From assembly GCF_003003005.1 (NCBI RefSeq), contig NZ_PVTR01000019.1, forward strand, positions 1 through 42,220: DNA of 42,220 nt, in the 5' to 3' direction. The stretch comes from Mongoliibacter ruber. Its GTDB lineage: Bacteria > Bacteroidota > Bacteroidia > Cytophagales > Cyclobacteriaceae. Positions 8,357-17,276 of the stretch are shown here, one piece after another. The stretch's first letter is position 1; each line of letters opens with the position of its first letter. Made by a program: the position numbers and the translations under genes. The notes beneath the pieces were generated by a model. That model worked only from the letters and a program-made list of their open reading frames with translations, searched no databases and was not told the origin of the DNA.

Positions 8357-11131
8357 TTAAACAACGATGTTTACGATTTTACCGGGGATCACAATCACTT
8401 TTTTAGGCGCTTTGCCTTCCACCCATTTTTGAACAGTACTGTCTTCCATTGCGGCTTTTTCGATTTCCTCTTTGGTCAAAGAAAGCGGTAAGGTGAGCTT
8501 GGCACGCATTTTACCATTGATAGAAACTGGATATTCATGACTGCTTTCTACAAGATATTCTTCTTTGAAAGCCGGGAAAGTTGCCTGTATGATGGATTCT
8601 TTTTGGCCCAGGATTGTCCAAAGCTCTTCTGCAATATGCGGTGCATAGGGAGACACGATTATGGCCAATTGTTCCAAGACTTCTCTTTTATTGCACTTCA
8701 AAGCAGTCAGTTCATTCACACAAATCATAAAAGAAGCAACAGAGGTATTGAAGGAATAATTCTCCAAATCTTCCTGAGTCTTTTTGATGGTTTTATGCAA
8801 GGTTTTCAATTCCTCAGGACTGGCTTTTTCTTCAGAAATAGAAATATTGCCATTGTTGTCATGATAAAGTTTCCAGAGTTTTTTGAGAAACTTGGATACG
8901 CCGTCGATACCATTGGTGTTCCACGGTTTGAACTGTTCTAGTGGGCCTAAAAACATTTCGTACAACCTTAATGTATCTGCACCATAGCGCTCGATAATGT
9001 CATCTGGATTGACTACGTTGTACTTGGACTTGGACATTTTCTCTACTTCAGCTCCGCAGATGTATTTGCCATCTTCCAGGATAAACTCAGCGTCAGTCAA
9101 ATCCGGCCTCCAAGATTTGAATTTGTCCAAATTCAATTGATCGTTGTGAACGATATTGACATCTACGTGCATGGCTGAAGTTTCATACTGATCTTTTAGC
9201 CCGAGGCTAACAAACTTATTGCTGCCTTTTACCCTATACACAAAATTAGACCTTCCTTGGATCATGCCTTGGTTGATCATTTTCTGGAAAGGTTCTTTAA
9301 TGCTCACTGCTCCGATATCATACAAGAACTTGGTCCAGAACCTTGAATAAAGCAAGTGTCCTGTAGCATGTTCTGCGCCACCGATATATAAGTCTACCGC
9401 GCCCCAGTATTTGGCGATTTCTTCATCTACAAACTTCTCTGTGTTCTGTGGGTCCATATAGCGGAAGAAGTACCAGCTGGAACCTGCCCAACCTGGCATC
9501 GTGCTTCTCTCCAATGGGTATGTCCCTTCCTCGGTGGTGTAATTCCAGTCCTTGGCTCTTGCCAAAGGCGGTTCTCCGTCTTCAGTTGGCAAATATTTAT
9601 CAACCTCAGGCAATACCAAAGGCAAGTCTTTTTCATCAATCAAGTATGGAAGTCCATCTTTGAAATAAACAGGAAGAGGTTCTCCCCAATAGCGCTGACG
9701 GGTGAAAATTGCATCACGCATCCTGAATTGGATTTTACCTTTTCCTATTTTCTTTTCTTCCAAAAAGACGATTGCCTTGTCCATGGCGGGTTTCATCTCC
9801 AAACCTGAAAGGAAGTCTGAATTCATGATAGTACCTCCTTTTCCCGGAAAAGAACCTTCCTCCATGCTGCCTTCAATCACCTGTCTGATCTCAAGTCCAA
9901 AATGCTTGGCAAAATTATAATCCCTTTCATCATGCGCCGGAACAGCCATCACAGCTCCCGTTCCATATCCAGCCAATACATAGTCCGCTACCCAAATCTG
10001 GATTTCCTCTCCATTGAATGGATTGATGGCATAGGAACCTGTAAATGCTCCTGAGATGGTCTTGACATCGGACATCCTTTCACGCTCTGACCTGTTTTTG
10101 GCAACTTCTACATAAGCTTCAGCAGTTGCTCTTTGGTCTTCAGTGATCAAGTCCTCAACATAGTCATGCTCAGGTGCCAAAGCCAAATATGTAACACCAT
10201 AAATGGTGTCAATTCTTGTGGTGAAAACCTTGATTTTCTTATCTTGACCTTTGACTTGGAATACCATCTCTGCACCTGTGGATTTACCTATCCAGTTGCG
10301 TTGCATTTCTTTGATAGGTTCGTTCCATTCGACAGTTTCTAGGCCTTTCAATAACCTGTCAGCATAGGCAGTGATTCGCATAGACCATTGCATCATTTTT
10401 TTGCGTTCCACAGGATGGCCTCCTCTTTCGGAAAAACCGTCTTTTACTTCATCGTTGGAAAGTACAGTGCCTAGAGCAGCACACCAGTTGACGGTTGTTT
10501 CTGCCAAATAGGTCAAGCGATATTTTAAAAGGATTTCTTGCTTTTCCTTTTCGGAAAAAGCATTCCAATCATCTGCCGAAAACTCAGGTGTATCTTCATC
10601 GCATACGGCATTGATTCCAGAGTTGCCCTTGGCCTGGAATTTTTCGATTAAGCTGGCGATGCTTTTGGCTTTGTCTTCAGTCTTGTCATAATAACTGTTG
10701 AAAAGCTGCATGAATATCCATTGTGTCCACCTGTAATAAGATGGATCGGAAGTTCTCACCTCTTTTTTCCAGTCAAAAGCAAAACCAATATTCTTGAGTT
10801 GCTCCGTATATCTTTTGATATTCTCCTCAGTAGTAATGGCAGGGTGTTGGCCTGTCTGAATGGCGTATTGTTCAGCGGGAAGCCCAAATGAGTCATAACC
10901 CATGGGATGCAGGACATTGAATCCTTGCAGCCTTTTGTAACGTGTGATGATATCAGAGGCAATATAGCCCAGTGGGTGTCCTACATGTAGTCCTGCCCCT
11001 GAAGGGTAAGGAAACATGTCCAAAGAATAAAATTTAGGTTTGCTAGGATCTACTTTGGCATTGAAAATCTGGTTTTGCTCCCAGTACTGCTGCCATTTCT
11101 TTTCTATTACTTGAGGGTTGTAATCTGCCAT
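8357..11131 (-). CDS. leuS: Leucyl-tRNA synthetase
   Basis: Class I aminoacyl-tRNA synthetase that charges tRNA-Leu, 924 residues. The HIGH motif is HVGH at residues 49-52, and the KMSKS loop is at about 697-701 ([15 protein letters not shown]). Between them is the CP1 editing domain, with the [17 protein letters not shown] segment typical of LeuRS editing sites and its key Asp. The tRNA-binding helices and a C-terminal domain ending near [15 protein letters not shown] follow. The length agrees with Bacteroidota LeuRS. A promoter box lies 38-45 bases upstream of the ATG. Confidence 0.98.
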   Translation of the reverse strand: MADYNPQVIEKKWQQYWEQNQIFNAKVDPSKPKFYSLDMFPYPSGAGLHVGHPLGYIASDIITRYKRLQGFNVLHPMGYDSFGLPAEQYAIQTGQHPAITTEENIKRYTEQLKNIGFAFDWKKEVRTSDPSYYRWTQWIFMQLFNSYYDKTEDKAKSIASLIEKFQAKGNSGINAVCDEDTPEFSADDWNAFSEKEKQEILLKYRLTYLAETTVNWCAALGTVLSNDEVKDGFSERGGHPVERKKMMQWSMRITAYADRLLKGLETVEWNEPIKEMQRNWIGKSTGAEMVFQVKGQDKKIKVFTTRIDTIYGVTYLALAPEHDYVEDLITEDQRATAEAYVEVAKNRSERERMSDVKTISGAFTGSYAINPFNGEEIQIWVADYVLAGYGTGAVMAVPAHDERDYNFAKHFGLEIRQVIEGSMEEGSFPGKGGTIMNSDFLSGLEMKPAMDKAIVFLEEKKIGKGKIQFRMRDAIFTRQRYWGEPLPVYFKDGLPYLIDEKDLPLVLPEVDKYLPTEDGEPPLARAKDWNYTTEEGTYPLERSTMPGWAGSSWYFFRYMDPQNTEKFVDEEIAKYWGAVDLYIGGAEHATGHLLYSRFWTKFLYDIGAVSIKEPFQKMINQGMIQGRSNFVYRVKGSNKFVSLGLKDQYETSAMHVDVNIVHNDQLNLDKFKSWRPDLTDAEFILEDGKYICGAEVEKMSKSKYNVVNPDDIIERYGADTLRLYEMFLGPLEQFKPWNTNGIDGVSKFLKKLWKLYHDNNGNISISEEKASPEELKTLHKTIKKTQEDLENYSFNTSVASFMICVNELTALKCNKREVLEQLAIIVSPYAPHIAEELWTILGQKESIIQATFPAFKEEYLVESSHEYPVSINGKMRAKLTLPLSLTKEEIEKAAMEDSTVQKWVEGKAPKKVIVIPGKIVNIVV

Positions 11132-11168
11132 TATTAGCGAATTCTTTAAAATATTGTCTAACAGCTTG

Positions 11169-11176
11169 CAAAAATA
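11169..11176 (-). promoter_or_regulatory. Probable -7 promoter box of leuS
   Basis: On the minus strand the bases read TATTTTTG, a match to TAnnTTTG, 38 bases before the leuS start. A matching -33 TTTG is not obvious. Confidence 0.45.
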
Positions 11177-11326
11177 GAAAAAATAGCGGGATTAGGCTGG
11201 AAAATCGTGATTCATGTCATTGCAAAAAGTTATGTGAGGAAAAAGGTAAAAACATTTAGTTTTAAAAACCCGATAAGAATGTGACCAAGTGTATGATTTT
11301 TTTAAATTAGTGTCAAATTCTTCATT

Positions 11327-11719
11327 TTGGAAAAAGTCGCACCCCCGAAAATTGACCTGGAAAAAAAGCTGATCACAGATGCTCAAGCCCAATCAAAGGT
11401 AGAGCGTCAGGTTATCGTGCATGTAAGTATCAGTACAGGGCACTCTTGGTGGCAAATACGTATTTGGCCAAGTACTTTTTTAATACCTAGAGAAGGTGGA
11501 GAAAAATCAAAACTGCTCAACGCCGATAAGATTCCCTTTTTTCCACAGTGGTTACATGTCTTTGGCCCCAAACATCACTTTACTTTGATATTTGAAGGAT
11601 TGCCAAAAGACTGCGAGGAGTTTGATTTGGTAGAAGAAATTCCCCAAGAAGGTGGGTTTGAAGTTTTGGGGATATGCCGAAATCAGACGGATGTGTATCA
11701 TGTAGAAATTTTCGATTGA
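11327..11719 (+). CDS. Conserved-looking hypothetical protein
   Basis: A 130-residue soluble protein that I do not recognise. It is rich in aromatic residues (HSWWQIRIWPSTF, FFPQWLHVFGPKHHF) and ends in alternating strands, so a small beta-rich fold is likely. There is no signal peptide or membrane segment. The frame has no in-frame ATG near its beginning. TTG at 11327 is the best start seen and ATT at 11306 is an alternative, with an in-frame stop at 11303. It faces the Moco cluster and appears to stand alone between divergent leuS and convergent moaCB. Confidence 0.6.
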   Translation: MEKVAPPKIDLEKKLITDAQAQSKVERQVIVHVSISTGHSWWQIRIWPSTFLIPREGGEKSKLLNADKIPFFPQWLHVFGPKHHFTLIFEGLPKDCEEFDLVEEIPQEGGFEVLGICRNQTDVYHVEIFD

Positions 11720-11726
11720 ACATGCT

Positions 11727-11755
11727 GCTATTTTTTGATTCTTTCAAAAAAAAGC
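11727..11755. terminator. Possible bidirectional terminator
   Basis: TTTTTTGA (11731-11738) and TCAAAAAA (11744-11751) form an A/T-rich stem extended by GCT and AGC outside. It lies between the hypothetical gene and the convergent moaCB gene, and its right end touches the moaCB stop codon. The stem is weak in G+C, so efficiency is uncertain. Confidence 0.4.
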
Positions 11756-12669
11756 TAGTGTTTGTAAGCAGGTCCTTCCAATACCCTGAAAACATGAAGT
11801 ACTGCAGGGAAAATAGCATCTATAGATTCTTCAGCGCCTTTAGTGGAGCCTGGAACAGCCAATACCAAGGTGTTTCCGATCAATCCTGCTACAGAGCGGG
11901 ATAGCATTGCATAAGGCATCCGCGCTTGTCCGTAGCTTCTAATAGCTTCTTCGATACCTGGAACTTCTCTTTCAATTAGTGGTCTGATCGCTTCAGGGGT
12001 ATTGTCTCTAGGCGAAAGCCCAGTACCTCCAGTAAAAATCACAATATCTGTTTTTTGAGCTACGTATTGTTTTAAGCTGTTTTGTATATCTTCTTTATTA
12101 TCAGGGATTACCAAGTAATCTGCGATTTCTACAGCTAGCTTTTCAAGTTTACTGACAATGACTTTCCCTGCTTTGTCTTCTTTTTCTCCTGCGGAAATGC
12201 TGTCCGAACAGACAATCACAGAAGCTTTTAGAGGCCTGTTGAACCCTTTTGCAAAATCAGTTTTACCTCCTTTTTTCTCTACCAATTTGATCTGCTCAAT
12301 GCTGATGTTTTTATCTATTGGTTTGAGCATGTCATACATAGTCAAAGCTACCACAGACGCTGCATGCATGGCTTCCACCTCAACTCCTGTTTTGTATATG
12401 GTATGGATTTCTGCGAAAACATAAACTTCCATACCCTTGATTTCATAACTGATAGAGGTGTACTCTATCGGTAGAGGATGGCAGTCTGGAATCATATCAG
12501 CTGTGCGCTTTGCCGCAAAAAGTCCAGCAACTTTGGCCATTTCAAATACATCCCCTTTTGGTACAGTCTTGTTCACGATCGCGCTGATAGTTTCTGTAGA
12601 ACTAACTTTGACGATAGCTTGGGCTATTGCTTTTCTAAGTGTAGAGGATTTGTGGGTTATGTCGACCAT
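11755..12669 (-). CDS. moaCB: Bifunctional MoaC-MoaB fusion for molybdenum cofactor synthesis
   Basis: Two Moco enzymes in one 304-residue chain. Residues 1 to about 145 are MoaC, the cyclic pyranopterin monophosphate synthase, with MVDITHK, the active-site region PDCHPLPIEYT and GVEVEAMHAASVVALTMYDM. Residues about 150-304 are MoaB/MogA-like, the molybdopterin adenylyltransferase type, with VIFTGGTGLSPRDNTPEA and the later GNTLVLAVPGSTKGA. The frame is continuous across the join, so this is a true fusion. Fusions of this order are known in Bacteroidota. It is the last gene of the minus-strand Moco block and lies 305 bases after moaE, separated by a repeat array. Confidence 0.95.
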   Translation of the reverse strand: MVDITHKSSTLRKAIAQAIVKVSSTETISAIVNKTVPKGDVFEMAKVAGLFAAKRTADMIPDCHPLPIEYTSISYEIKGMEVYVFAEIHTIYKTGVEVEAMHAASVVALTMYDMLKPIDKNISIEQIKLVEKKGGKTDFAKGFNRPLKASVIVCSDSISAGEKEDKAGKVIVSKLEKLAVEIADYLVIPDNKEDIQNSLKQYVAQKTDIVIFTGGTGLSPRDNTPEAIRPLIEREVPGIEEAIRSYGQARMPYAMLSRSVAGLIGNTLVLAVPGSTKGAEESIDAIFPAVLHVFRVLEGPAYKH

Positions 12670-12739
12670 TTTATAGACTTTTAGTTACGAGAAGCGAGAA
12701 TCAAGAAGGGTAAAGGACAGGTATAAGGTTGGTATATAG

Positions 12740-12825
12740 TAGAAATATGGTAGAAATACTATTGAAATAATGTTGAAATAATAAAGAAAGAGTGGAAATA
12801 TCATTGAAATACAATAGAAATAGGA
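12740..12825. repeat. Tandem array of an 11-bp repeat
   Basis: Eight units of consensus T(T/A)GAAATAnnn start at 12740, 12751, 12762, 12773, 12784, 12793, 12804 and 12815. Seven units are 11 bases long; the fifth is degenerate and two bases short. The array is in the gap between moaE and moaCB, and the reverse complement of its core recurs at 12915-12976. Confidence 0.8.
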
Positions 12826-12914
12826 GCAAGTCTTTCTGTTATTTTTGTTGCTCTAGCTTTTTTTAATTTCAATAATTGCTTAGTTGTGGAATTGTGTTTT
12901 TTGCGCGTTGAAAA

Positions 12915-12976
12915 TATTTCGCCGGAGGCATATTTCAATTATATTTCTATCTATTTCACAGGATATATTTCATTTC
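12915..12976. repeat. Opposing cluster of TATTTC repeats
   Basis: TATTTC, the reverse complement of the GAAATA core of the 12740-12825 array, occurs at 12915, 12931, 12942, 12952 and 12966, with 10-16 base spacing. The cluster runs into the moaE stop codon. In the moaE transcript it would come first and could pair with the later array to form a long imperfect hairpin. Confidence 0.6.
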
Positions 12977-13430
12977 AAGTATTCTCTTTCCAAACCGATG
13001 AATCATTATCTACCAGTTCTTTCCCCCAGATAGGAAGGTCTTTTTTGATGCGCTCTACGAGTTCTTCACAGGCATCTATGGCAGCTTTACGGTGTTTGGA
13101 GGAAGTGAAGACAAAAAGGCAAATTTCTCCTGTTTTGACTTCTCCCAAACTATGGTAAATGTGCATGCAGGTCAAAGGGTATTTGGAAAAGACATCTTCC
13201 CTGATCTCAAAAGCCTTTTGCAAGGCCATATCTTCATAAGCGGTATATTCTATGGCCTTCACCGTTCCACCTTCTTTTTCATCAGCCCTCACTTGGCCCA
13301 AAAATATACTGTGACCACCGATATCAGTCTTGGTAGCGTGATTGGCTATAGACTTTGAGATTTTTTCAGGAGCTATTGGGCCATTTACGAATATGTTTTT
13401 TGGTGTTCTTTTTTTCTCTTGATTTTCCAT
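12975..13430 (-). CDS. moaE: Molybdopterin synthase catalytic subunit
   Basis: MoaE, the large subunit of molybdopterin synthase, which together with thiocarboxylated MoaD inserts two sulfurs into cyclic pyranopterin. The 151-residue form starts MENQEKKRTPK. Family motifs are FLGQVRADEKEGGTVKAIEYTAYEDMA, the HSLGEVKTGE loop, and the active-site lysine region KHRKAAIDACEELVERIKKDLPIWGKE. The ATG at 13430 is preferred over one at 13460, because a promoter box at 13471-13478 would place the transcript start almost on the earlier codon, and the extra ten residues match nothing in the family. Confidence 0.95.
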   Translation of the reverse strand: MENQEKKRTPKNIFVNGPIAPEKISKSIANHATKTDIGGHSIFLGQVRADEKEGGTVKAIEYTAYEDMALQKAFEIREDVFSKYPLTCMHIYHSLGEVKTGEICLFVFTSSKHRKAAIDACEELVERIKKDLPIWGKELVDNDSSVWKENT

Positions 13431-13470
13431 GTTTTTCAATTTTTGACTAATTATAATCATGAAGCTTTAT

Positions 13471-13478
13471 CAAAGTTA
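13471..13478 (-). promoter_or_regulatory. Probable -7 promoter box of moaE
   Basis: The minus strand reads TAACTTTG, an exact TAnnTTTG match, in the short gap between the moeB-like gene and moaE. It suggests moaE can be transcribed independently of the upstream Moco genes. It also supports the downstream ATG at 13430 as the start. Confidence 0.5.
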
Positions 13479-13493
13479 AAAACTTCAGTAAAG

Positions 13494-14576
13494 CTAATTT
13501 CTTATAGTTAAACTTAATATCCCCCCAGCAATAGACTTTATATTCTTATCCGGGAATTTTTCCTGCAAGGCTTTTGCAGCCTGCTGACTTCTTATTCCTG
13601 ACTGGCAGAAAATGAGGATATTGGTGAATTTGTACAGAGATTCGTGAGCATTATCTAATTGGCTCAGTTCAATTCTGGTATACGGATATTCTTCCAGTTT
13701 CGGCTCTTCGTATTCTTCCCGCACATCTATCAATACTGTTTCCAGATTTTGCTCTAGCAACTCTGGTATAGTATCCCAATCTAATTGTGCTGAAATGCCG
13801 CAGAAATCATGATAATCCATTTTGTGTAAATCAGCTACTGATTGAGGTCTTTGAAGGTCACTTTCAGGGTTTTTGGAGAGCTCAATTTTGTATGTTGAAT
13901 GGTCTATTAGATTGTAAAAAAGCATCTTCCCTGATAATGTTTCGCCATAACCGCTGATGAGTTTGATGGTTTCAGTTGCCATCAAAGTACCTATCAGGCC
14001 AGGCAATACACCCAAAACTCCTGTTTCATTGCAGTTTGGGACTTCTTGGGCAGTTGGTGGAGTGGGGTAAATGTCTCGGTAATTGACAGACTTTTGTCCC
14101 TCTTTATTGAAAATAGCGACCTGACCTTCAGTTTGATAAATAGCACCAAAGATCAAAGGCTTGCCCAAAATCAGGCAGGCATCATTGATCAGATAGCGGG
14201 TGGGGAAATTATCGGATCCATCCAGTACAAGGTCATAATCTTTTATAATGTCAATGATATTGTCTGTTCGGAGAAAAATGGGAAATGGAATGACTTTAAT
14301 GTCGTCATACTTTTGAAGAATGATCTTGGAGGCGGTCTCGGCTTTGTTTTTCCCGATATCCCGCTGGCCAAAAAGCACTTGTCTGTTAAGGTTAGATAAG
14401 GATACTTTATCTCCATCTACAATTCCTATTGTGCCGATTCCAGCAGCAGCTAGGTAGAGAAGTGAAGGGCAACCCAAGCCACCTGCGCCCACCACTAGAA
14501 CTTTAGCCTCACAGAGCTTTTTTTGGGCAGCATGGCCAAACCCGGGTAAGATATATTGTCTTTCGAACCTGTCCAT
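13494..14576 (-). CDS. moeB: MoeB/ThiF-type adenylyltransferase with C-terminal rhodanese domain
   Basis: E1-like enzyme that adenylates the C-terminal Gly-Gly of MoaD so that it can receive sulfur, 360 residues. The nucleotide-binding loop is VVGAGGLGCPSLLYLAAAGIG, followed by DGDKVSLSNLNRQ. The region NCNETGVLGVLPG keeps the cysteine expected near the active site, but the CxxC pair of zinc-binding MoeB proteins is replaced (VNYRDIYP in place of FRCLYP). Residues from about 265 on form a rhodanese domain with active-site loop CQSGIRS, which may supply the sulfur. The start at 14576 is set by a GGAGG ribosome-binding site eight bases upstream, inside the end of moaD. Confidence 0.93.
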   Translation of the reverse strand: MDRFERQYILPGFGHAAQKKLCEAKVLVVGAGGLGCPSLLYLAAAGIGTIGIVDGDKVSLSNLNRQVLFGQRDIGKNKAETASKIILQKYDDIKVIPFPIFLRTDNIIDIIKDYDLVLDGSDNFPTRYLINDACLILGKPLIFGAIYQTEGQVAIFNKEGQKSVNYRDIYPTPPTAQEVPNCNETGVLGVLPGLIGTLMATETIKLISGYGETLSGKMLFYNLIDHSTYKIELSKNPESDLQRPQSVADLHKMDYHDFCGISAQLDWDTIPELLEQNLETVLIDVREEYEEPKLEEYPYTRIELSQLDNAHESLYKFTNILIFCQSGIRSQQAAKALQEKFPDKNIKSIAGGILSLTIRN

Positions 14577-14580
14577 TCTT

Positions 14581-14808
14581 TTATCCTCCGGAAAAAGGTG
14601 GCAATAGCGCCACTTCTGCACCTCTTGGGATTTCGGTATTTCCCGAAACCTGTTTTTTATTCACCGCTAGGGTGAATTTCATGTTTTGGAGTTGGGGGTA
14701 TTGCTGTCTAAGGTAGCCTAAAAGCACCTCTGTGTTGGGCAGGTTGTCTATTTCAATTTCCTGATTCCCTACTATTTCAGCAATTTTTCCGAAGGCTAGG
14801 ACTTTCAT
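14581..14808 (-). CDS. moaD: Molybdopterin synthase sulfur carrier subunit
   Basis: MoaD, a 75-residue ubiquitin-like protein that carries sulfur as a C-terminal thiocarboxylate to MoaE. It begins MKVLAFGKIAEIVG and ends VALLPPFSGG, with the required Gly-Gly tail. It lies four bases before the moeB-like gene that should activate it, a spacing that suggests coupled translation. Confidence 0.95.
   Translation of the reverse strand: MKVLAFGKIAEIVGNQEIEIDNLPNTEVLLGYLRQQYPQLQNMKFTLAVNKKQVSGNTEIPRGAEVALLPPFSGG
14585..14589 (-). promoter_or_regulatory. Ribosome-binding site that fixes the moeB start
   Basis: The minus strand reads GGAGG eight bases before the ATG at 14576. Shine-Dalgarno sites are scarce in this window, so this one is unusual; it lies across the last codons of moaD. 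It rules against the longer frame starting at 14621. Confidence 0.65.
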
Positions 14809-14877
14809 TTTTTAAGATTCGTCTGTTTTATCTACAATTCTGAATTTACTGATTTTTATGCTTTTCTTAAAGGATTT

Positions 14878-16053
14878 TCACCATCCATAAACTCCAACTT
14901 TTTCTCCTGCTTCTAAATGATCTAATCCTTCTGGTGCTTCTGCAAAACCGTCAGCTTCTGAAAATGAAATTAGATTGAAGGATTCTTGACCTGGAAGGAT
15001 TTTAACGATGTCTTTCTCAATTTTTACTTTAAGAAATGTGGTAAGGTTTGGGTTCTTTTTCACCGGACTATCCAAGGCAAGCCATTGCCTCGGTTCCCAT
15101 GAGTCTTTATCACCCATCCATTGCTTGATGGTGGGTTTCACATATTGGTTGAAACAAGTGATCACCGAAGCTGGGTTTCCTGGTAAAGCAAATATCATTT
15201 GTTCCCCTTTGATGCCAACGTAGAGAGGCTTGCCTGGTTTTTGTTTGATTTTATAAAACAATTCTCTGACACCAGCACTTTCCAAACCTTCTTTGACGTA
15301 GTCATAATCTCCTACTGAAATACCTCCAGACAAAATGATGAGCTCATAGCTAGCCAAGGCCTTGTTGATGGCTTGGCGGAGAATATCAGGATTGTCCTTC
15401 ACTGTAATGATTTCAATTTTGCCTATTCCTACTTGTTGTAGATAGGCATTCAGAATTGGCCCATTGGCATTATATATTTCCCCAAATTCCAATTTTTGAC
15501 CTACTTCTTTTATTTCGTTTCCTGTGAGGATTACACCTACCGTTGGCGGTACCATTACAGGTACTCGGTGAACTCCTACAGAGGCCAATAAGCCGATACC
15601 TCCAGGGCTAAGAAGTGTTCCAGCTTCCATGATTTTATCACCACTCTTAGTCTGGGCTCCTTTAAGCCTTACATTATCACCTTTTTGAAATCTATCATGA
15701 TCAAAACTTATTTCTCCATCCTTTATCGTGATCCATTCTTGGGGAATGACAGTATCAGCGCCTTGGGGAACTGGCGCACCAGTAAAAATCCTAGTAGCTT
15801 TCCCCTCCTGCAAAGGTGAATCAGTTGTTGCACCGGCAGCGATTTCTCCTTCCAGTTGCCAGCTTCCTTGAGAATTATTCCATTGGATGGCATATCCATC
15901 CATGGCGGAATTATCAAATGAAGGAACATCCATCGGGGAAAAAACAGGTTCAGCTACACGGAGTCCGGCTACTTCTTCTAAAGGCAGCACCTGAATCCTG
16001 GACGATGGAGTGTTTTTCTGAAGTATGGATTTAGCTTCCTTTACTGAAATCAT
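14878..16053 (-). CDS. moeA: Molybdopterin molybdenumtransferase
   Basis: MoeA inserts molybdenum into adenylated molybdopterin in the final step of Moco synthesis, 391 residues. Characteristic segments are PSFDNSAMDGYAI near residue 50, IFTGAPVPQGADTVIPQE, GVILTGNEI, the loop LSGGISVGDYDYVKEGL and ALPGNPASV. The ATG at 16053 (MISVKEAKSIL) is chosen because the family's N-terminal helix starts there; the longer frame would use GTG at 16101. It lies between moaA and moaD on the same strand. Confidence 0.96.
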   Translation of the reverse strand: MISVKEAKSILQKNTPSSRIQVLPLEEVAGLRVAEPVFSPMDVPSFDNSAMDGYAIQWNNSQGSWQLEGEIAAGATTDSPLQEGKATRIFTGAPVPQGADTVIPQEWITIKDGEISFDHDRFQKGDNVRLKGAQTKSGDKIMEAGTLLSPGGIGLLASVGVHRVPVMVPPTVGVILTGNEIKEVGQKLEFGEIYNANGPILNAYLQQVGIGKIEIITVKDNPDILRQAINKALASYELIILSGGISVGDYDYVKEGLESAGVRELFYKIKQKPGKPLYVGIKGEQMIFALPGNPASVITCFNQYVKPTIKQWMGDKDSWEPRQWLALDSPVKKNPNLTTFLKVKIEKDIVKILPGQESFNLISFSEADGFAEAPEGLDHLEAGEKVGVYGW

Positions 16054-16172
16054 CGATAATAAGAATTTAGAGGGTTTTACTTTTTGGGATAGGTTGGACA
16101 CCTATTGTATTTTAAATGGAGTTGAAGCCTGGAATTCTAATTTAATTTTAGGCTTTAGGACACTTAATGGAA

Positions 16173-17162
16173 TTAACCTCCAATTTTAATCATGCTTCGA
16201 TTTTCTATTTTATCAGCCTCTGCTTTGGTATAATCTGGAGAAAATTGACCTCCAAGTGCGGCATGTTTTTTTCTCACAGAAAGCCTGATATACGGTTCAA
16301 TATCCTCGCCAGCACGCAATTTACCTAAAAGGTCAATCTCATCTTTTCCAAATAGACAGTTTTTCATCTTCCCGTCAGCTGTAATACGCATCCTATTGCA
16401 AGTGCCACAAAAATGTTCACTCATTGTGGTGATAAATGCAAAAGTTCCTTGATGGCCTATAGCTTGAAATGCCTTTGCAGTATCGTTGGGAGCATCCTGA
16501 AGTTTAATTACCTCAAAATCATTTTTGACCATTTCCAACATTTTTGCAGCCGTCAGCACTTTGTCTTTGTTCCAGAGATTCCCCGCAAATGGCATGAATT
16601 CTATAAAACGGACATGTAAGGGGAGGTCTTTGGTCAATCGAACAAAACCTAACAGTTCTTTCTCAATTATTCCATTGAGGGCAACGACATTGATTTTTAC
16701 ACGAAAATCGTGGTTCAATAGGAGTTGGATATTTTCCCAGACTTTTGTGAATTGGTCTCTTTTTGTGAGTTTGAAGAAGGTTTCTTGGTTTAGTGTATCT
16801 AGACTGATGTTGACTTTTCTGATTCCGGCAGCTTTTAGCGATTCCAGATGTTTGTCTACGAGGACGCCATTGCTTGTCATGGTGAGTTCAACAGGAAGTT
16901 TAGAAAGCGATTGGATAATTTGAGGAAACTCCTTTCTAACCAAGGGCTCTCCACCTGTCAATCGAATCTTTTTCACGCCAAGTGCAACGAATTTTCTAGC
17001 GATGATTTCAATTTCATCCGGTTGCATCAAATGGGTATTGGGCATACTTTGGATATCCTCTTCAGGCATACAGTAGCTGCAGCGAAAATTACAGCTATCC
17101 GTTAGAGAAATTCTCAAGTAGTCATGCACACGATCAAACCGGTCTATCAATTGGTTTTTCAT
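16173..17162 (-). CDS. moaA: GTP 3',8-cyclase
   Basis: MoaA is the radical-SAM enzyme that starts Moco synthesis by cyclising GTP, 329 residues. The SAM cluster cysteines are Cys24, Cys28 and Cys31 (CNFRCSYC). The second cluster cysteines are Cys252, Cys255 and Cys269 (CGTCNRMRITADG and NCLFG). The protein ends IKIGG, with the C-terminal Gly-Gly that reaches into the active site of MoaA proteins. It is the first gene of the Moco block in transcription order and has a possible structured leader (17178-17203). Confidence 0.97.
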   Translation of the reverse strand: MKNQLIDRFDRVHDYLRISLTDSCNFRCSYCMPEEDIQSMPNTHLMQPDEIEIIARKFVALGVKKIRLTGGEPLVRKEFPQIIQSLSKLPVELTMTSNGVLVDKHLESLKAAGIRKVNISLDTLNQETFFKLTKRDQFTKVWENIQLLLNHDFRVKINVVALNGIIEKELLGFVRLTKDLPLHVRFIEFMPFAGNLWNKDKVLTAAKMLEMVKNDFEVIKLQDAPNDTAKAFQAIGHQGTFAFITTMSEHFCGTCNRMRITADGKMKNCLFGKDEIDLLGKLRAGEDIEPYIRLSVRKKHAALGGQFSPDYTKAEADKIENRSMIKIGG

Positions 17163-17177
17163 AGATTTTAAATATCG

Positions 17178-17203
17178 CCAAACCCTTTGGTTTATCCCAA
17201 AGG
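17178..17203 (-). promoter_or_regulatory. Inverted-repeat leader upstream of moaA
   Basis: CCTTTGG (17184-17190) and CCAAAGG (17197-17203) are perfect inverted repeats six bases apart. CCAAA (17178-17182) adds a third arm. In the minus-strand RNA the middle CCAAAGG arm can pair with either the arm before it (7 bp) or the UUUGG after it (5 bp), 16 bases or more before the moaA start. There is no T tract. Alternatively it is a protein-binding operator. Confidence 0.45.
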
Positions 17204-17276
17204 AATTATGGAAAAGGATTTAATACCATTCAAACTGTACTGGTAGCAGTAGTTTTTTCTGGAAAAAGAGGTGATT

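Noticed and set aside
12824-12866. Terminator-like hairpin GAGCAA...TTGCTC followed by a T tract on the plus strand
   Set aside because: The T tract is placed for plus-strand transcription, but moaE and moaCB are on the minus strand and no plus-strand gene precedes it.
17178-17203. Known Moco riboswitch upstream of moaA
   Set aside because: The segment is far too short and lacks the multi-stem structure of the described Moco RNA motif; only a simple alternative hairpin can be supported.
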